From Actinomyces procaprae (lineage in GTDB: Bacteria > Actinomycetota > Actinomycetes > Actinomycetales > Actinomycetaceae), in the NCBI RefSeq assembly GCF_004798665.1, contig NZ_CP039292.1, positions 372,001 to 436,000 of the forward strand: a stretch of 64,000 nt of DNA, written 5' to 3'. Positions within the stretch are counted from its first letter, which is position 1. Every line of letters starts with the position of its first letter. The notes under the pieces are model-generated. The model made no database searches and was not told the origin of the DNA. It saw only the letters and a program-made list of their open reading frames with translations. Below are positions 1 through 9,243 of the stretch, piece after piece. A program made the position numbers and the translations under genes.

Positions 1-80
1 TCGCGCTCGCGGTTCCCGGGGAGAACACCTCCAACGAGTGGCTCGAGCCCGTCGACGACGACGCCTACGCTGCTCTGTGA
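1..80 (+). CDS. 3' end of an unidentified gene (partial)
   Basis: The frame beginning at base 3 is open to a TGA at 78-80 and ends in the acidic peptide EWLEPVDDDAYAAL. GC-rich third positions suit a real coding end. Only about 25 codons are visible, too few to name a family; the gene starts outside the window. Confidence 0.4.
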   Translation, partial: ALAVPGENTSNEWLEPVDDDAYAAL

Positions 81-133
81 GTGGCGCCCCCGCGTTCGCG
101 GTCGCCGCTCCCTCCCTCTCCCCAACCTACGGT

Positions 134-152
134 CGAAACATGAGATGTTTCG
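134..152. promoter_or_regulatory. Palindrome upstream of gdhA, candidate operator
   Basis: CGAAACAT and ATGTTTCG form a perfect 8-bp inverted repeat around GAG, about 150 bp before the gdhA start. The spot is slightly AT-richer than its surroundings. A nitrogen regulator is a reasonable guess given the downstream gene, but the sequence is not an obvious match to the published GlnR or AmtR boxes, so the binding protein is unknown. Confidence 0.4.
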
Positions 153-280
153 TCTCAGTTACCCGCGGGGTGCGAACCTTGAGCCCAGCGCGGGACGCCC
201 GCCTGCTCGAAGACGTGCTCCTGCGCCGTAATCGCAGCCACGCGGCACCGACCACCGTCGGCCCCGCCGCTGCCAGGTGA

Positions 281-1636
<1,356 letters not shown>

Positions 1637-1749
1637 TCCGCCATTCGGTAATCCGCTACCCGGGCGTTGGCCAAAGGGCCGATCCGGCAGGCGGATCCGC
1701 GGCGGGACGCGATAAAGCCGGAATCACGGTCCCGGCGACTGCGTACTTG

Positions 1750-1795
1750 ACGACGGCGCCCGGCCGCTTCACCGCAAGCGGCCGGGCGCCGTCGT
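1750..1795 (+). terminator. Hairpin downstream of gdhA
   Basis: A perfect 20-bp stem (1750-1769 with 1776-1795) closes a 6-nt CACCGC loop. There is no strong T-run, as is common for actinobacterial terminators. It probably ends gdhA transcription. The rest of 1637-1986 carries no gene; it contains an AT-rich stretch at about 1878-1910 that may hold the promoter of the next gene. Confidence 0.75.
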
Positions 1796-1986
1796 ACTTC
1801 CCCGGAACGGTGCGGATCTTCGCCGATCAGTGCGTGCCGGCCAGCGGCTGATAAGCGGAGGGGTGTCTAGCATCGCCAAATTGTCATCATTACTAATTGG
1901 TATGTGGCATGTTCCCCAGGTGTCCTGACACCTATGGTGGTGTCAATCGTTCGACCTATCGATGATCACCACGAGGACAACCAACC

Positions 1987-4359
1987 ATGAGGCCGCGTCA
2001 CCTGGTCCGGGCGTCCGTCTCCATGACGGCCCTTGCCCTTGCAGTCATCGCCTCCGCAGCGGGAACTCCGCACGCCAACCTGATTGCCGTAACGCCGATC
2101 AGCGGCCCGGTAGTCGTAGCCGCCCCCGCCGTCGGCGCCCCCGCAGCCACCGCCGCCGACGAGAGCGCGGCCGCGACGATCAACCTGCTGGGAATCTCCG
2201 ACCTCGGCGGGCACATCGAGCGGGTGTCCACGCGCAGTGAGGGAGTCGAGCTGGTGTCCGAGCCGGGCGCCGTCGCCCTGGCCTGCGAGGTCGCGGCGGC
2301 ACGCGCATCCGATCCGGACACCCTGCTGGTCTCCACCGGCGACAACGTGGGCGGCTCGGCATACATCTCCTCGGTCCTGGACGATCAGCCGACCATCGAC
2401 GTGCTGGACGCCATCGGTCTGGACGTCACCGCCGCCGGGAATCACGAGTTCGACCGCGGCGTCGGCGACCTCGCCTCCCGCCTGCTGGGCGCCGTCGACG
2501 CCCCGGTTCTGGCGGCCAACGTCACCGGGAATGACGCCCTGAGCGCCGAGGGCGACGGCGACGGCGTCTGGATCACGGAGGTCGACGGGGTCAGGGTCGG
2601 CTTCGTGGGCGCTGTCACCGACTCCCTGCCCCGCCTAGTGGCGGGCCCGGCGCTGGAGGCAGTGGAGGTCGCCGACCTCGTGGACACCGTCAACGCCCGG
2701 GCCGCCGCTCTCAAGGACGGCGTTGCCGCCAACGGAGAGGCCGACGTCGTGGTCGTCCTGGCGCACGATGACGCCGCCGTGCGCGCCCCTGAGCTCAACG
2801 GCTCCGTTGATGCGGTCTTCGGCGGCCACAGCCATGACGTACACGCCGCCACCGTCAAGGGGAAGGACGGGAACCGCATCGCCGTCGTCCAGCCGGGCCA
2901 GCACGGCGAGCTGCTGGGCAATATCACCCTGTCGGTCGACCGTGACAGCCGGGCGGTGAGCATCGTGGAGGCCAAGAACATAGACCTGGACGCATCCCCA
3001 TGCGCCACCGACGCATACGGCGTACAGGACATCGTCGACCAGGCGGCCCGCGACTCCCAAGCCGCAGGCGCTCGCGTCCTGACCACCCTGAGCACCGGCT
3101 TCTACCGCGGCACCAACGACGGCTCGGATCCCGGCGCCAACCGCTCCACCGAGTCCACCGCCTCCAACCTGATCGCGGACTCCTATCGCGCCTGGCTCAC
3201 CGGCGCGATCCGGCCCGACGGCGACCACTACGTCGGGCTGATGAACCCCGGCGGCGTGCGCTCGGACTTCCTGCGCGGCGAGCTCACCGAGGGGGAGGCC
3301 TACGCCGTGCAGCCCTTCGGCAACGAGATGGGCTACGCCACCTACACCGGTGCGCAGCTCAAGGCCGTGCTCTCCCAGCAGTGGCAGCCCGAGGCCTCCC
3401 GGTCGCTGCTCATGCTCGGTGTCTCCGCCAATGTGCGGGTGTTCGTAGACCAGGAAGCCGCCGATGAGCTGGAGGAGCACTGGCGCCGAATCTCCGCAGG
3501 CACGCAGTCCGCCGAGGAGCTGGACGCCGCCATCGACGCCGCGCGTGCCCGTGTGATCCGCTCCGTGTACGTCGATGACACCGAGCTGGCCGATGACGCC
3601 GAAGTCGTGGTGGCCTCGAACTCCTTCCTGCTGTCCGGCGGCGACGGGTTCACCGTGCTGCGCCAGGCCACTCCGGCCGGCACCGGCGTCCTCGACCGCG
3701 ACGTCACCGCCGAGTACTTGCAGGATGGGGGTTCCGCAGCGGTGGACCTGGTCAAGCGCCAGGTCGGCGTCGATCTGGATGTCGCGGGCGGCACCGCAAG
3801 GGTTCGGTTCACCGGTCTGAGCTTCACCGCGGCCTCCGAACAGGCGGCTCCCGGGGCGGCGGAGGAGATCACCGCCACGGTGGGGCTCGCGGACGGTGGC
3901 ACCCAGCAGCTCGCCAGCGGCGCCGTGGACGCCGCCATAACCCCCGCGCTGCCGCAGACCGGAACCGCAACCCTGAACATCGCGCTGCCGGCCGATGTCG
4001 CCACCTCAACCTGCCCGGCGAGTGGCGACGGCGGCGGCGTCTCGGCGGCGGCGACCTGCGCCGTCGTCTCATTCACGCTGATTGCCCATGACGGAACCAC
4101 CAGTGGCCTGAACCTGCAGGCCTTCGTGCCGGTGAGCGCGGCCACTGCGCAGTCCAGTGCGGTGGGGCCGACGGTGAGCGAAGGGGCGATCGTCAACCCG
4201 GATGAGGACTCCGTGCTGGCCGAGACGGGGATGCTGTCCGTCCTCGGCTCCTGCGAGGTGATGGCTGCGGCGGTGTTCGCCGCAGCCGGGCTGGCCTGCT
4301 ATCGACTCGTGCGCCGCGGGCGGTCAGAGCAGGCGCGTGCCGTACCGTCGGGCAGGTGA
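1987..4359 (+). CDS. Cell-wall-anchored 5'-nucleotidase/metallophosphatase paralogue, altered metal site
   Basis: Predicted surface protein of 790 residues of the UshA/5'-nucleotidase type, a family that dephosphorylates extracellular nucleotides. It has a signal peptide (about 1-30), a calcineurin-like phosphatase domain (about 64-300: GDNVGGS, AGNHEFD, VLAHDDA, GGHSHDVH), a 5'-nucleotidase C domain (about 350-570, with FYRGTNDG and MNPGGVR), an Ig-like tail and a sorting signal LAETG at 744-748 followed by a hydrophobic segment and Arg-rich end. The first metal motif reads SDLGGH where the paralogue at 9244 has TDLHGH, so the DxH histidine is Gly74. Activity may be reduced. It overlaps the next gene by 4 bp. 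Confidence 0.9.
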   Translation: MRPRHLVRASVSMTALALAVIASAAGTPHANLIAVTPISGPVVVAAPAVGAPAATAADESAAATINLLGISDLGGHIERVSTRSEGVELVSEPGAVALACEVAAARASDPDTLLVSTGDNVGGSAYISSVLDDQPTIDVLDAIGLDVTAAGNHEFDRGVGDLASRLLGAVDAPVLAANVTGNDALSAEGDGDGVWITEVDGVRVGFVGAVTDSLPRLVAGPALEAVEVADLVDTVNARAAALKDGVAANGEADVVVVLAHDDAAVRAPELNGSVDAVFGGHSHDVHAATVKGKDGNRIAVVQPGQHGELLGNITLSVDRDSRAVSIVEAKNIDLDASPCATDAYGVQDIVDQAARDSQAAGARVLTTLSTGFYRGTNDGSDPGANRSTESTASNLIADSYRAWLTGAIRPDGDHYVGLMNPGGVRSDFLRGELTEGEAYAVQPFGNEMGYATYTGAQLKAVLSQQWQPEASRSLLMLGVSANVRVFVDQEAADELEEHWRRISAGTQSAEELDAAIDAARARVIRSVYVDDTELADDAEVVVASNSFLLSGGDGFTVLRQATPAGTGVLDRDVTAEYLQDGGSAAVDLVKRQVGVDLDVAGGTARVRFTGLSFTAASEQAAPGAAEEITATVGLADGGTQQLASGAVDAAITPALPQTGTATLNIALPADVATSTCPASGDGGGVSAAATCAVVSFTLIAHDGTTSGLNLQAFVPVSAATAQSSAVGPTVSEGAIVNPDEDSVLAETGMLSVLGSCEVMAAAVFAAAGLACYRLVRRGRSEQARAVPSGR

Positions 4360-4727
4360 GACGACGTATTGATCCTGCCGCCGGCGCCCAGGCTGTGCGC
4401 CGCTGGGCGGCCGACGCCGATGCGGGCCAGCGCCCGGACCGTACCGATACCGCGACCGCGGTGCGTTTTCTGCTGGAGGAGCTGGCGGCTTGCGCCCCCG
4501 GGCGTGCCGTGGAGGTGCGGGTGCCGCCCTTCGGTGTGACTCAGGCGGTTTCCGGCACGGTTCACCGCCGCGGTACTCCGCCGAGCGTGGTGGAGACCGA
4601 CGCCGCCACGTGGCTGAGCCTGGCCACCGGGCGTCTCGACTGGCGGCAGGCTCTAGACTCCGGGGCGCTGCATGCCTCCGGCGAGAGGTGTGACCTGTCC
4701 GCCTACCTGCCGCTGCTGCGCGCCTGA
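4356..4727 (+). CDS. Sterol carrier family protein (SCP2-like)
   Basis: The 123-residue product resembles the small bacterial SCP-orthologue proteins of actinobacteria, with a core running from VEVRVPPFGV through ATWLSLATGRLDW to SGERCDLSAYLPLL at the end. The family is thought to bind hydrophobic ligands, but its bacterial role is not established. The GTG start overlaps the nucleotidase stop (GTGA), implying translational coupling. Confidence 0.75.
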   Translation: MRRRIDPAAGAQAVRRWAADADAGQRPDRTDTATAVRFLLEELAACAPGRAVEVRVPPFGVTQAVSGTVHRRGTPPSVVETDAATWLSLATGRLDWRQALDSGALHASGERCDLSAYLPLLRA

Positions 4728-4867
4728 GCCGTGCCGGCCCCGGGGGCCGGGTCGGCGCACTCCCCGCACCCCACGCGCCGTCGCAGCGGGTAGCCGCCCG
4801 CCGACCGGGGCACGCCTTGAGCCGCACCTCTAAACGCGAGTACCCGCAGAACCGCGGCTTCTTGCCT

Positions 4868-4950
4868 GTTCGGGCATGAAACGTGGCCGAACTTGCTGAC
4901 ACCCCTTCCCAACCAAGTCCGTTCGGGCATACACTGGTGTCCGAACGGAC
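4868..4950 (+). promoter_or_regulatory. Two tandem inverted-repeat operators upstream of fruR
   Basis: Operator 1 (4868-4892) is GTTCGGGCAT followed 15 nt later by CCGAAC. Operator 2 (4917-4950) is the perfect 10-bp repeat GTCCGTTCGG / CCGAACGGAC around 14 nt. Both share GTTCGGGCAT and TGG/GTG before CCGAAC, so they are two copies of one site about 54 bp apart. A -10-like TACACT (4930-4935) lies inside operator 2. This suggests autorepression by the DeoR-family protein encoded immediately downstream, relieved by a fructose phosphate; that is an inference from family behaviour. Confidence 0.75.
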
Positions 4951-4968
4951 TTCATGGAGGAGGTACGG

Positions 4969-5739
4969 ATGAACGCCGAGCAGCGTCAGCAGGACATCGT
5001 CGATGCCGTTGCGCGTGAGGGGCGCGTATCCGTAGCCGACCTCGCCGGGCGCTACGGCGTGACCGTGGAAACCATACGTCGCGACCTGACCGCCCTCGAC
5101 CGCACCGGAGCCCTGCGTAAGGTCCACGGCGGCGCGGTTCCCGCCACTGTCCTCGCCCTGCCGGAGACGGCCGTTGCCGAACGCGAACTACTCGGTGCCA
5201 GTGCCAAGCAGGCGATAGCCGCCGCCGCTGTTGACGCCCTTGATCTGCGCTCCGGCACCGCCTTGCTGCTGGACGCCGGCACCACCGTCGGCTGCCTCGC
5301 CCGCGTCCTGCCCGAAGGCCTGGGTCTGCGCGTCATCACGGATTCCGTACTTACGGCTGCCGTACTCGCCGGCCGCGGGGACCTGACCGTGCGCATGCTC
5401 GGCGGCCAGGTGCGCGGCATCACCCAGGCCGCAGTCGGCCCCGAGGCCCTGGAGGCGCTGGCGGCCCTGCGGGTGAGTGTGGCCGTCATGGGCACCAACG
5501 GCCTGACCGCCGAGCACGGCCTGTCCACCCCTGATCCGGACGAGGCCGCCGTCAAGCGCGCCATGGTTCGTGCCGCCAGGCGCGTCGTGGTTCTGGCCGA
5601 CTCCACCAAGATCGGCCAGGAGCACCTGGTCTCCTTCGCCGATCTCGACGACGTCGATGTCCTGGTCACCGACGCCGCACTCCCCAGTCCTTTGGCCGCC
5701 CAACTCGCCGACACAGGAACCGAGGTACTGCTCGCATGA
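4969..5739 (+). CDS. fruR: DeoR/GlpR-family regulator of the fructose operon
   Basis: The 256-residue protein has an N-terminal DeoR winged helix (about 1-57: RQQDIVDAVAREGRVSVADL, GVTVETIRRDL, then a KVHGGA linker) and a C-terminal phosphosugar-sensing domain (about 75-235: LLLDAGTTVG, VMGTNGL, VVLADSTKIG). An in-frame ATG exists at 4954, but GGAGGAGGT lies between it and the ATG at 4969, which is therefore chosen. The stop overlaps the fruK start (ATGA). The substrate is inferred from the neighbours. Confidence 0.9.
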   Translation: MNAEQRQQDIVDAVAREGRVSVADLAGRYGVTVETIRRDLTALDRTGALRKVHGGAVPATVLALPETAVAERELLGASAKQAIAAAAVDALDLRSGTALLLDAGTTVGCLARVLPEGLGLRVITDSVLTAAVLAGRGDLTVRMLGGQVRGITQAAVGPEALEALAALRVSVAVMGTNGLTAEHGLSTPDPDEAAVKRAMVRAARRVVVLADSTKIGQEHLVSFADLDDVDVLVTDAALPSPLAAQLADTGTEVLLA

Positions 5740-6746
5740 TCATCACCCTCACGCCGAATCCGTCGCTCGATCGCACGGTGACGCTCGCCGGACTGCTCGT
5801 ACGCGGCGGCGTCAACCGGCTGCAGTCGGTCACCACCGAACCGGGCGGCAAGGGCCTCAACGTCGCCCGCGTTCTGGCCGGCACCGGTCAGGAGGTCACT
5901 GCCGTGCTGCCGGCCCCAGAGCGCGACCCGCTGGTCGCGGCGCTCGACGGCCTGACCGAGCCCGGCCTGACCGCCCAGACCGTGGATGTGGTAGGCGCCG
6001 TCCGCGTCAACACCGCCGTCACCGAGCCGGACGGCACCACCACCAAGCTCAACGAGCCCGGCGCGGTGCTGAGCTCCGCCGAGGTCGGTGCCGTTGAGGC
6101 GGCCCTGGTCGCGGCGGTCACCGTGCCCGCCGCGGACGCCCCGGACGACGTCCCCCACTCCTGGGCGATCCTGTCCGGCTCGCTGCCGCCCGGCGCCCCC
6201 ACCGACTGGTATGCGCGCCTCGTGCGTCTGCTGCGGCGGCACGCCCCGGGGCTGCGCATCGCCGTAGACACCTCCGACGCGCCCCTGGCCGCCCTGGCCG
6301 CCGCGTTGCCGGAGGCCGCCCCCGACCTGATCAAGCCCAACGGCGAGGAGCTCGGGCAGCTCGCCGGGCTGCCCGCCGAGCGGGCCACGGCGCTCGAGCA
6401 GGGCGCCCTGGCCGGCGACTACGCGCCCGTGGCCCAGGCCGCGCGCGTCCTGGTGGATCGCGGAGTGGGGGCGGTGATGGCCACCCTCGGAGGAGCCGGC
6501 GCAGTGCTGGTCACCGCGGACGGCGCCTGGCGGGCCACCGCACCTGAGATCCCGGTCATCTCCACCGTCGGCGCCGGAGACTCCTCCGTAGCCGGCTACA
6601 TCCTCGCCGACGTGCGCGGAGCCGAGGCCCCGGAGCGCCTGGCCACCGCCATGGCGTACGGCTCCGCGGCCGCCGGCCTGCCCGGAACCACCCTGCCCCG
6701 CCCCGCCGACCTGCCCGCGCAGGCCGCCGAAGTCACCCCGCTGTAA
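5736..6746 (+). CDS. fruK: 1-phosphofructokinase
   Basis: PfkB-family kinase that phosphorylates fructose 1-phosphate, the product of the PTS, to fructose 1,6-bisphosphate. The 336-residue chain opens with TLTPNPSLDRTV, carries the substrate loop GGKGLNVARVLAG (about 35-47) and the catalytic GAGDSSVAGY signature near residue 280. Translationally coupled to fruR by a 4-bp overlap, and followed after 122 nt by the fructose PTS transporter. Confidence 0.95.
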   Translation: MIITLTPNPSLDRTVTLAGLLVRGGVNRLQSVTTEPGGKGLNVARVLAGTGQEVTAVLPAPERDPLVAALDGLTEPGLTAQTVDVVGAVRVNTAVTEPDGTTTKLNEPGAVLSSAEVGAVEAALVAAVTVPAADAPDDVPHSWAILSGSLPPGAPTDWYARLVRLLRRHAPGLRIAVDTSDAPLAALAAALPEAAPDLIKPNGEELGQLAGLPAERATALEQGALAGDYAPVAQAARVLVDRGVGAVMATLGGAGAVLVTADGAWRATAPEIPVISTVGAGDSSVAGYILADVRGAEAPERLATAMAYGSAAAGLPGTTLPRPADLPAQAAEVTPL

Positions 6747-6782
6747 GCGGTCACCACCGAAGGAACCCGACCCAACACCCCG

Positions 6783-6804
6783 GCGCGGGCCCACCGGCCC
6801 GCGC
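6783..6804 (+). other. Hairpin in the fruK-fruA gap
   Basis: GCGCGGGCC and GGCCCGCGC form a perfect 9-bp stem with a CACC loop. It may be a partial terminator or an RNA-stability element that sets the ratio of kinase to transporter. No T-run follows. Confidence 0.45.
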
Positions 6805-6868
6805 ATCCGATCCGAACCCGCCCCGCACCGGCGGAGCGGCGCCAACAGGAGACACCAAGGAAAACACC

Positions 6869-8956
6869 ATGTCCCAAACCACCCCAGCGACCACCCCGCT
6901 GATCGTGCCCGAGCTCGTCCGCCTGGACGCCGCCGCGGGCTCGGACAAGCAGGCGGTCATCAACTACCTGGCAGACGTCGTCGCCGCCGCCGGCCGCGCC
7001 GACACCACCGAGGGACTCGCCGCCGACGCCCTGGCCCGCGAGGCCACCGCCCCCACCGGCATCCCCGGCGGCATCGCCATCCCGCACTGCCGCAGCCCGC
7101 ACGTGCTCGCCCCCTCGCTCGGCTTCGCCCGCCTGACCGAGCCGGTCGACTTCGGCGCCGCTGACGGCCAGGGAGCCGACCTCGTGTTCATGATCGCCGC
7201 GCCCGCCGGCGCCGACGACTTCCACCTGCAGCTGCTGGCCAAGCTCGCCCGCGGGCTGATGAAGTCGGAGTTCACCGACGCCCTGCGCGCCGCGGCCACC
7301 CCGGAGGACGTCGCCCGCCTGGTCACCGCGCAGGTCCAGCCCGAGCTGCTCGACGACGGCGCCGGCGCGGGCGAGCCGGCCGCGGCGGCGGAGGGGGGCG
7401 CGGCCGACTCGGGCGCGCCCGCAGGCCCGGGCCGCGTCATCGTCGGCGTCTCCTCCTGCCCCACCGGCATCGCCCACACCTTCATGGCCGCCGAGGCGCT
7501 CGAGCAGGCCGGCAAGGAGCGTGGCGTGACGGTGCGCATCGAGGGGCAGGGTTCTGGGAAGATCGACTGGCTCGACGCCGACCTGATCCAGTCCGCCGAC
7601 GCCGTCATCTTCGCCCACGACCTGCCCGTCAAGGGATTGGAGCGCTTCGCCGGGAAGCCCGTGATCGATGTCGGCGTGAAGGCCGCCGTCAACGACGCCG
7701 GCTCCCTGGTGGACCAGGCCCTGGCGGCCATCGACGACCCGGGTGCCAAGCGCGTGGCGGCCGCGGCGGGCGGCGAGGCCGAGGGCGAGGAGGAGCACGT
7801 GCACTGGGCGCGGCGGCTGCAGCGCTCGGTGATGACCGGCGTCTCCTACATGATCCCCTTCGTTGCCGCCGGTGGTCTGCTCACGGCTCTGGGCTTCCTA
7901 TTCGGCGGCTACGACATCGGCGCCACCGCCCAGACCATTGTCATCGGTAACGCCGATGAGGGACTCGCGGCCTCCAGCCTGTGGAACCTGCCGGATCTGA
8001 GCAACCCGGCCTACGCGGCCCCGCACGCCCTGGGCGGCTCCCCGCTGATGGCCTACATCGGTGCGGTCTTCGCCCTCCTGGGCACCGCGGCCATGAACTT
8101 CCTGGTGCCGGCCCTGGCGGGATACACCGCCTTCGGACTGGCCGGACGGCCCGGCATCGCCCCCGGATTCGCCATGGGTGCGCTGTCGGTGACCATGGGC
8201 GCCGGTTTCATCGGCGGTCTGATCGGCGGTCTGCTGGCCGGTTACATGGCGGCCTGGCTGGCGGGGCTGAATGCGCCGCGCTGGCTGCGCAGCCTGATGC
8301 CGGTGGTAATCATTCCGCTGTCCACCACGCTGGTGGTCGGCTCACTGATGTACATGGTGCTCGGCGACCCGCTCGCCTCCCTGATGACCTGGCTGAGCGA
8401 TTCACTGACCTCCATGGCCGGGTCCGGCTCCGCCGTTTTCCTGGGCGTCATCCTCGGGCTGATGATGTGCTTCGACCTGGGCGGTCCCGTCAACAAGGCC
8501 GCCTACCTGTTCGCCTCCGCCGGTCTGTCCGCGGCCACGGCCGCCTCCTACGAGATCATGGCCGCCGTCATGGCGGCCGGCATGGTTCCGCCGCTGGCAC
8601 TCGCCCTGGCCACCACCGTGCGGCCGGGACTGTTCACCGACGTCGAGCGGGACAACGGGCGGGCGGCCTGGCTGCTGGGCGCCTCCTTCATCTCCGAGGG
8701 CGCCATCCCCTTCGCCGCTGCCGATCCGCTGCGCATCATCCCGCCGTCGATGGTGGGAGGCGCCGTGACCGGGGCCCTGTCCATGGCGCTGCACGTGGGC
8801 TCGCGCGCCCCGCACGGCGGCATCTTCGTGTTCTTCGCGATCGACAACCTGCTCGGGTTCTTCATCTCGATCATCGCGGGCATGCTCGTGACGGCCGCGG
8901 GCGTGCTGATCCTCAAGCAGGCCCGGGCCCGCAAGCTCGCCTCCGAGGTCGGTTGA
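6869..8956 (+). CDS. fruA: PTS fructose transporter, EIIA-EIIB-EIIC fusion
   Basis: Phosphorylates and imports fructose as fructose 1-phosphate. All three PTS domains are fused in the 695-residue chain: EIIA (about 10-155) with phospho-histidine H73 in GIAIPHCRS; an Ala/Gly-rich linker; EIIB (about 188-285) with the phospho-cysteine C197 in SSCPTGIAHTFMA; and EIIC (about 315-690) with around ten membrane segments. An AGGAG box precedes the start. The last codons and the stop lie inside the first unit of a 23-bp repeat (8945-9152), so the C-terminus was set by the repeat. Confidence 0.95.
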   Translation: MSQTTPATTPLIVPELVRLDAAAGSDKQAVINYLADVVAAAGRADTTEGLAADALAREATAPTGIPGGIAIPHCRSPHVLAPSLGFARLTEPVDFGAADGQGADLVFMIAAPAGADDFHLQLLAKLARGLMKSEFTDALRAAATPEDVARLVTAQVQPELLDDGAGAGEPAAAAEGGAADSGAPAGPGRVIVGVSSCPTGIAHTFMAAEALEQAGKERGVTVRIEGQGSGKIDWLDADLIQSADAVIFAHDLPVKGLERFAGKPVIDVGVKAAVNDAGSLVDQALAAIDDPGAKRVAAAAGGEAEGEEEHVHWARRLQRSVMTGVSYMIPFVAAGGLLTALGFLFGGYDIGATAQTIVIGNADEGLAASSLWNLPDLSNPAYAAPHALGGSPLMAYIGAVFALLGTAAMNFLVPALAGYTAFGLAGRPGIAPGFAMGALSVTMGAGFIGGLIGGLLAGYMAAWLAGLNAPRWLRSLMPVVIIPLSTTLVVGSLMYMVLGDPLASLMTWLSDSLTSMAGSGSAVFLGVILGLMMCFDLGGPVNKAAYLFASAGLSAATAASYEIMAAVMAAGMVPPLALALATTVRPGLFTDVERDNGRAAWLLGASFISEGAIPFAAADPLRIIPPSMVGGAVTGALSMALHVGSRAPHGGIFVFFAIDNLLGFFISIIAGMLVTAAGVLILKQARARKLASEVG

Positions 8957-9152
8957 TCTTACGTGCCGAGGTCGGTTGATCTTACGTGCCGAGGTCGGTT
9001 GATCTTACGTGCCGAGGTCGGTTGATATGGCCGGCCTCGGCACGTTGTTTGCGGCATCAGGCCAAGCCGAACCGATGATGCGGTCGTCATTAGTGCCGAC
9101 CTCGGCATGTAACTTCTACCGATCTCGGCATGTAACTTCTACCGACCTCGGC
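8945..9152. repeat. Mirrored array of 23-bp repeats after fruA
   Basis: Three exact 23-bp units beginning GAGGTCGGTTGATC lie at 8945-8967, 8968-8990 and 8991-9013, with a diverged fourth from 9014. Further right, diverged units in the opposite orientation begin CCGACCTCGGCATGTAA (9096-9118, CCGATCTCGG variant at 9119-9141, partial at 9142-9152). The right units are recognisable reverse complements of the left ones. The left arm starts within the fruA stop region. No gene lies between 8957 and 9243. Confidence 0.9.
9007..9050 (+). terminator. Terminator-like hairpin at the centre of the 23-bp array
   Basis: ACGTGCCGAGG (9007-9017) pairs perfectly with CCTCGGCACGT (9035-9045), and the stem extends inward by four more pairs to a 9-nt loop. 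The sequence TTGTTT follows. It is well placed to terminate the fru operon and is built from repeat units. Confidence 0.7.
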
Positions 9153-9243
9153 GGAGGGGGGAGGGAGCTCTTGGAGCACACGGTGATGTGAAGGGCGCTA
9201 CACTTGCCGGGTCCTCCGCCCCACTGACCTCCCGAGACTACTC

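Noticed and set aside
5052..6845. 597-codon open frame antisense to fruR and fruK
   Set aside because: It spans two well-supported genes and their overlap; composition is that of a frame shadow.
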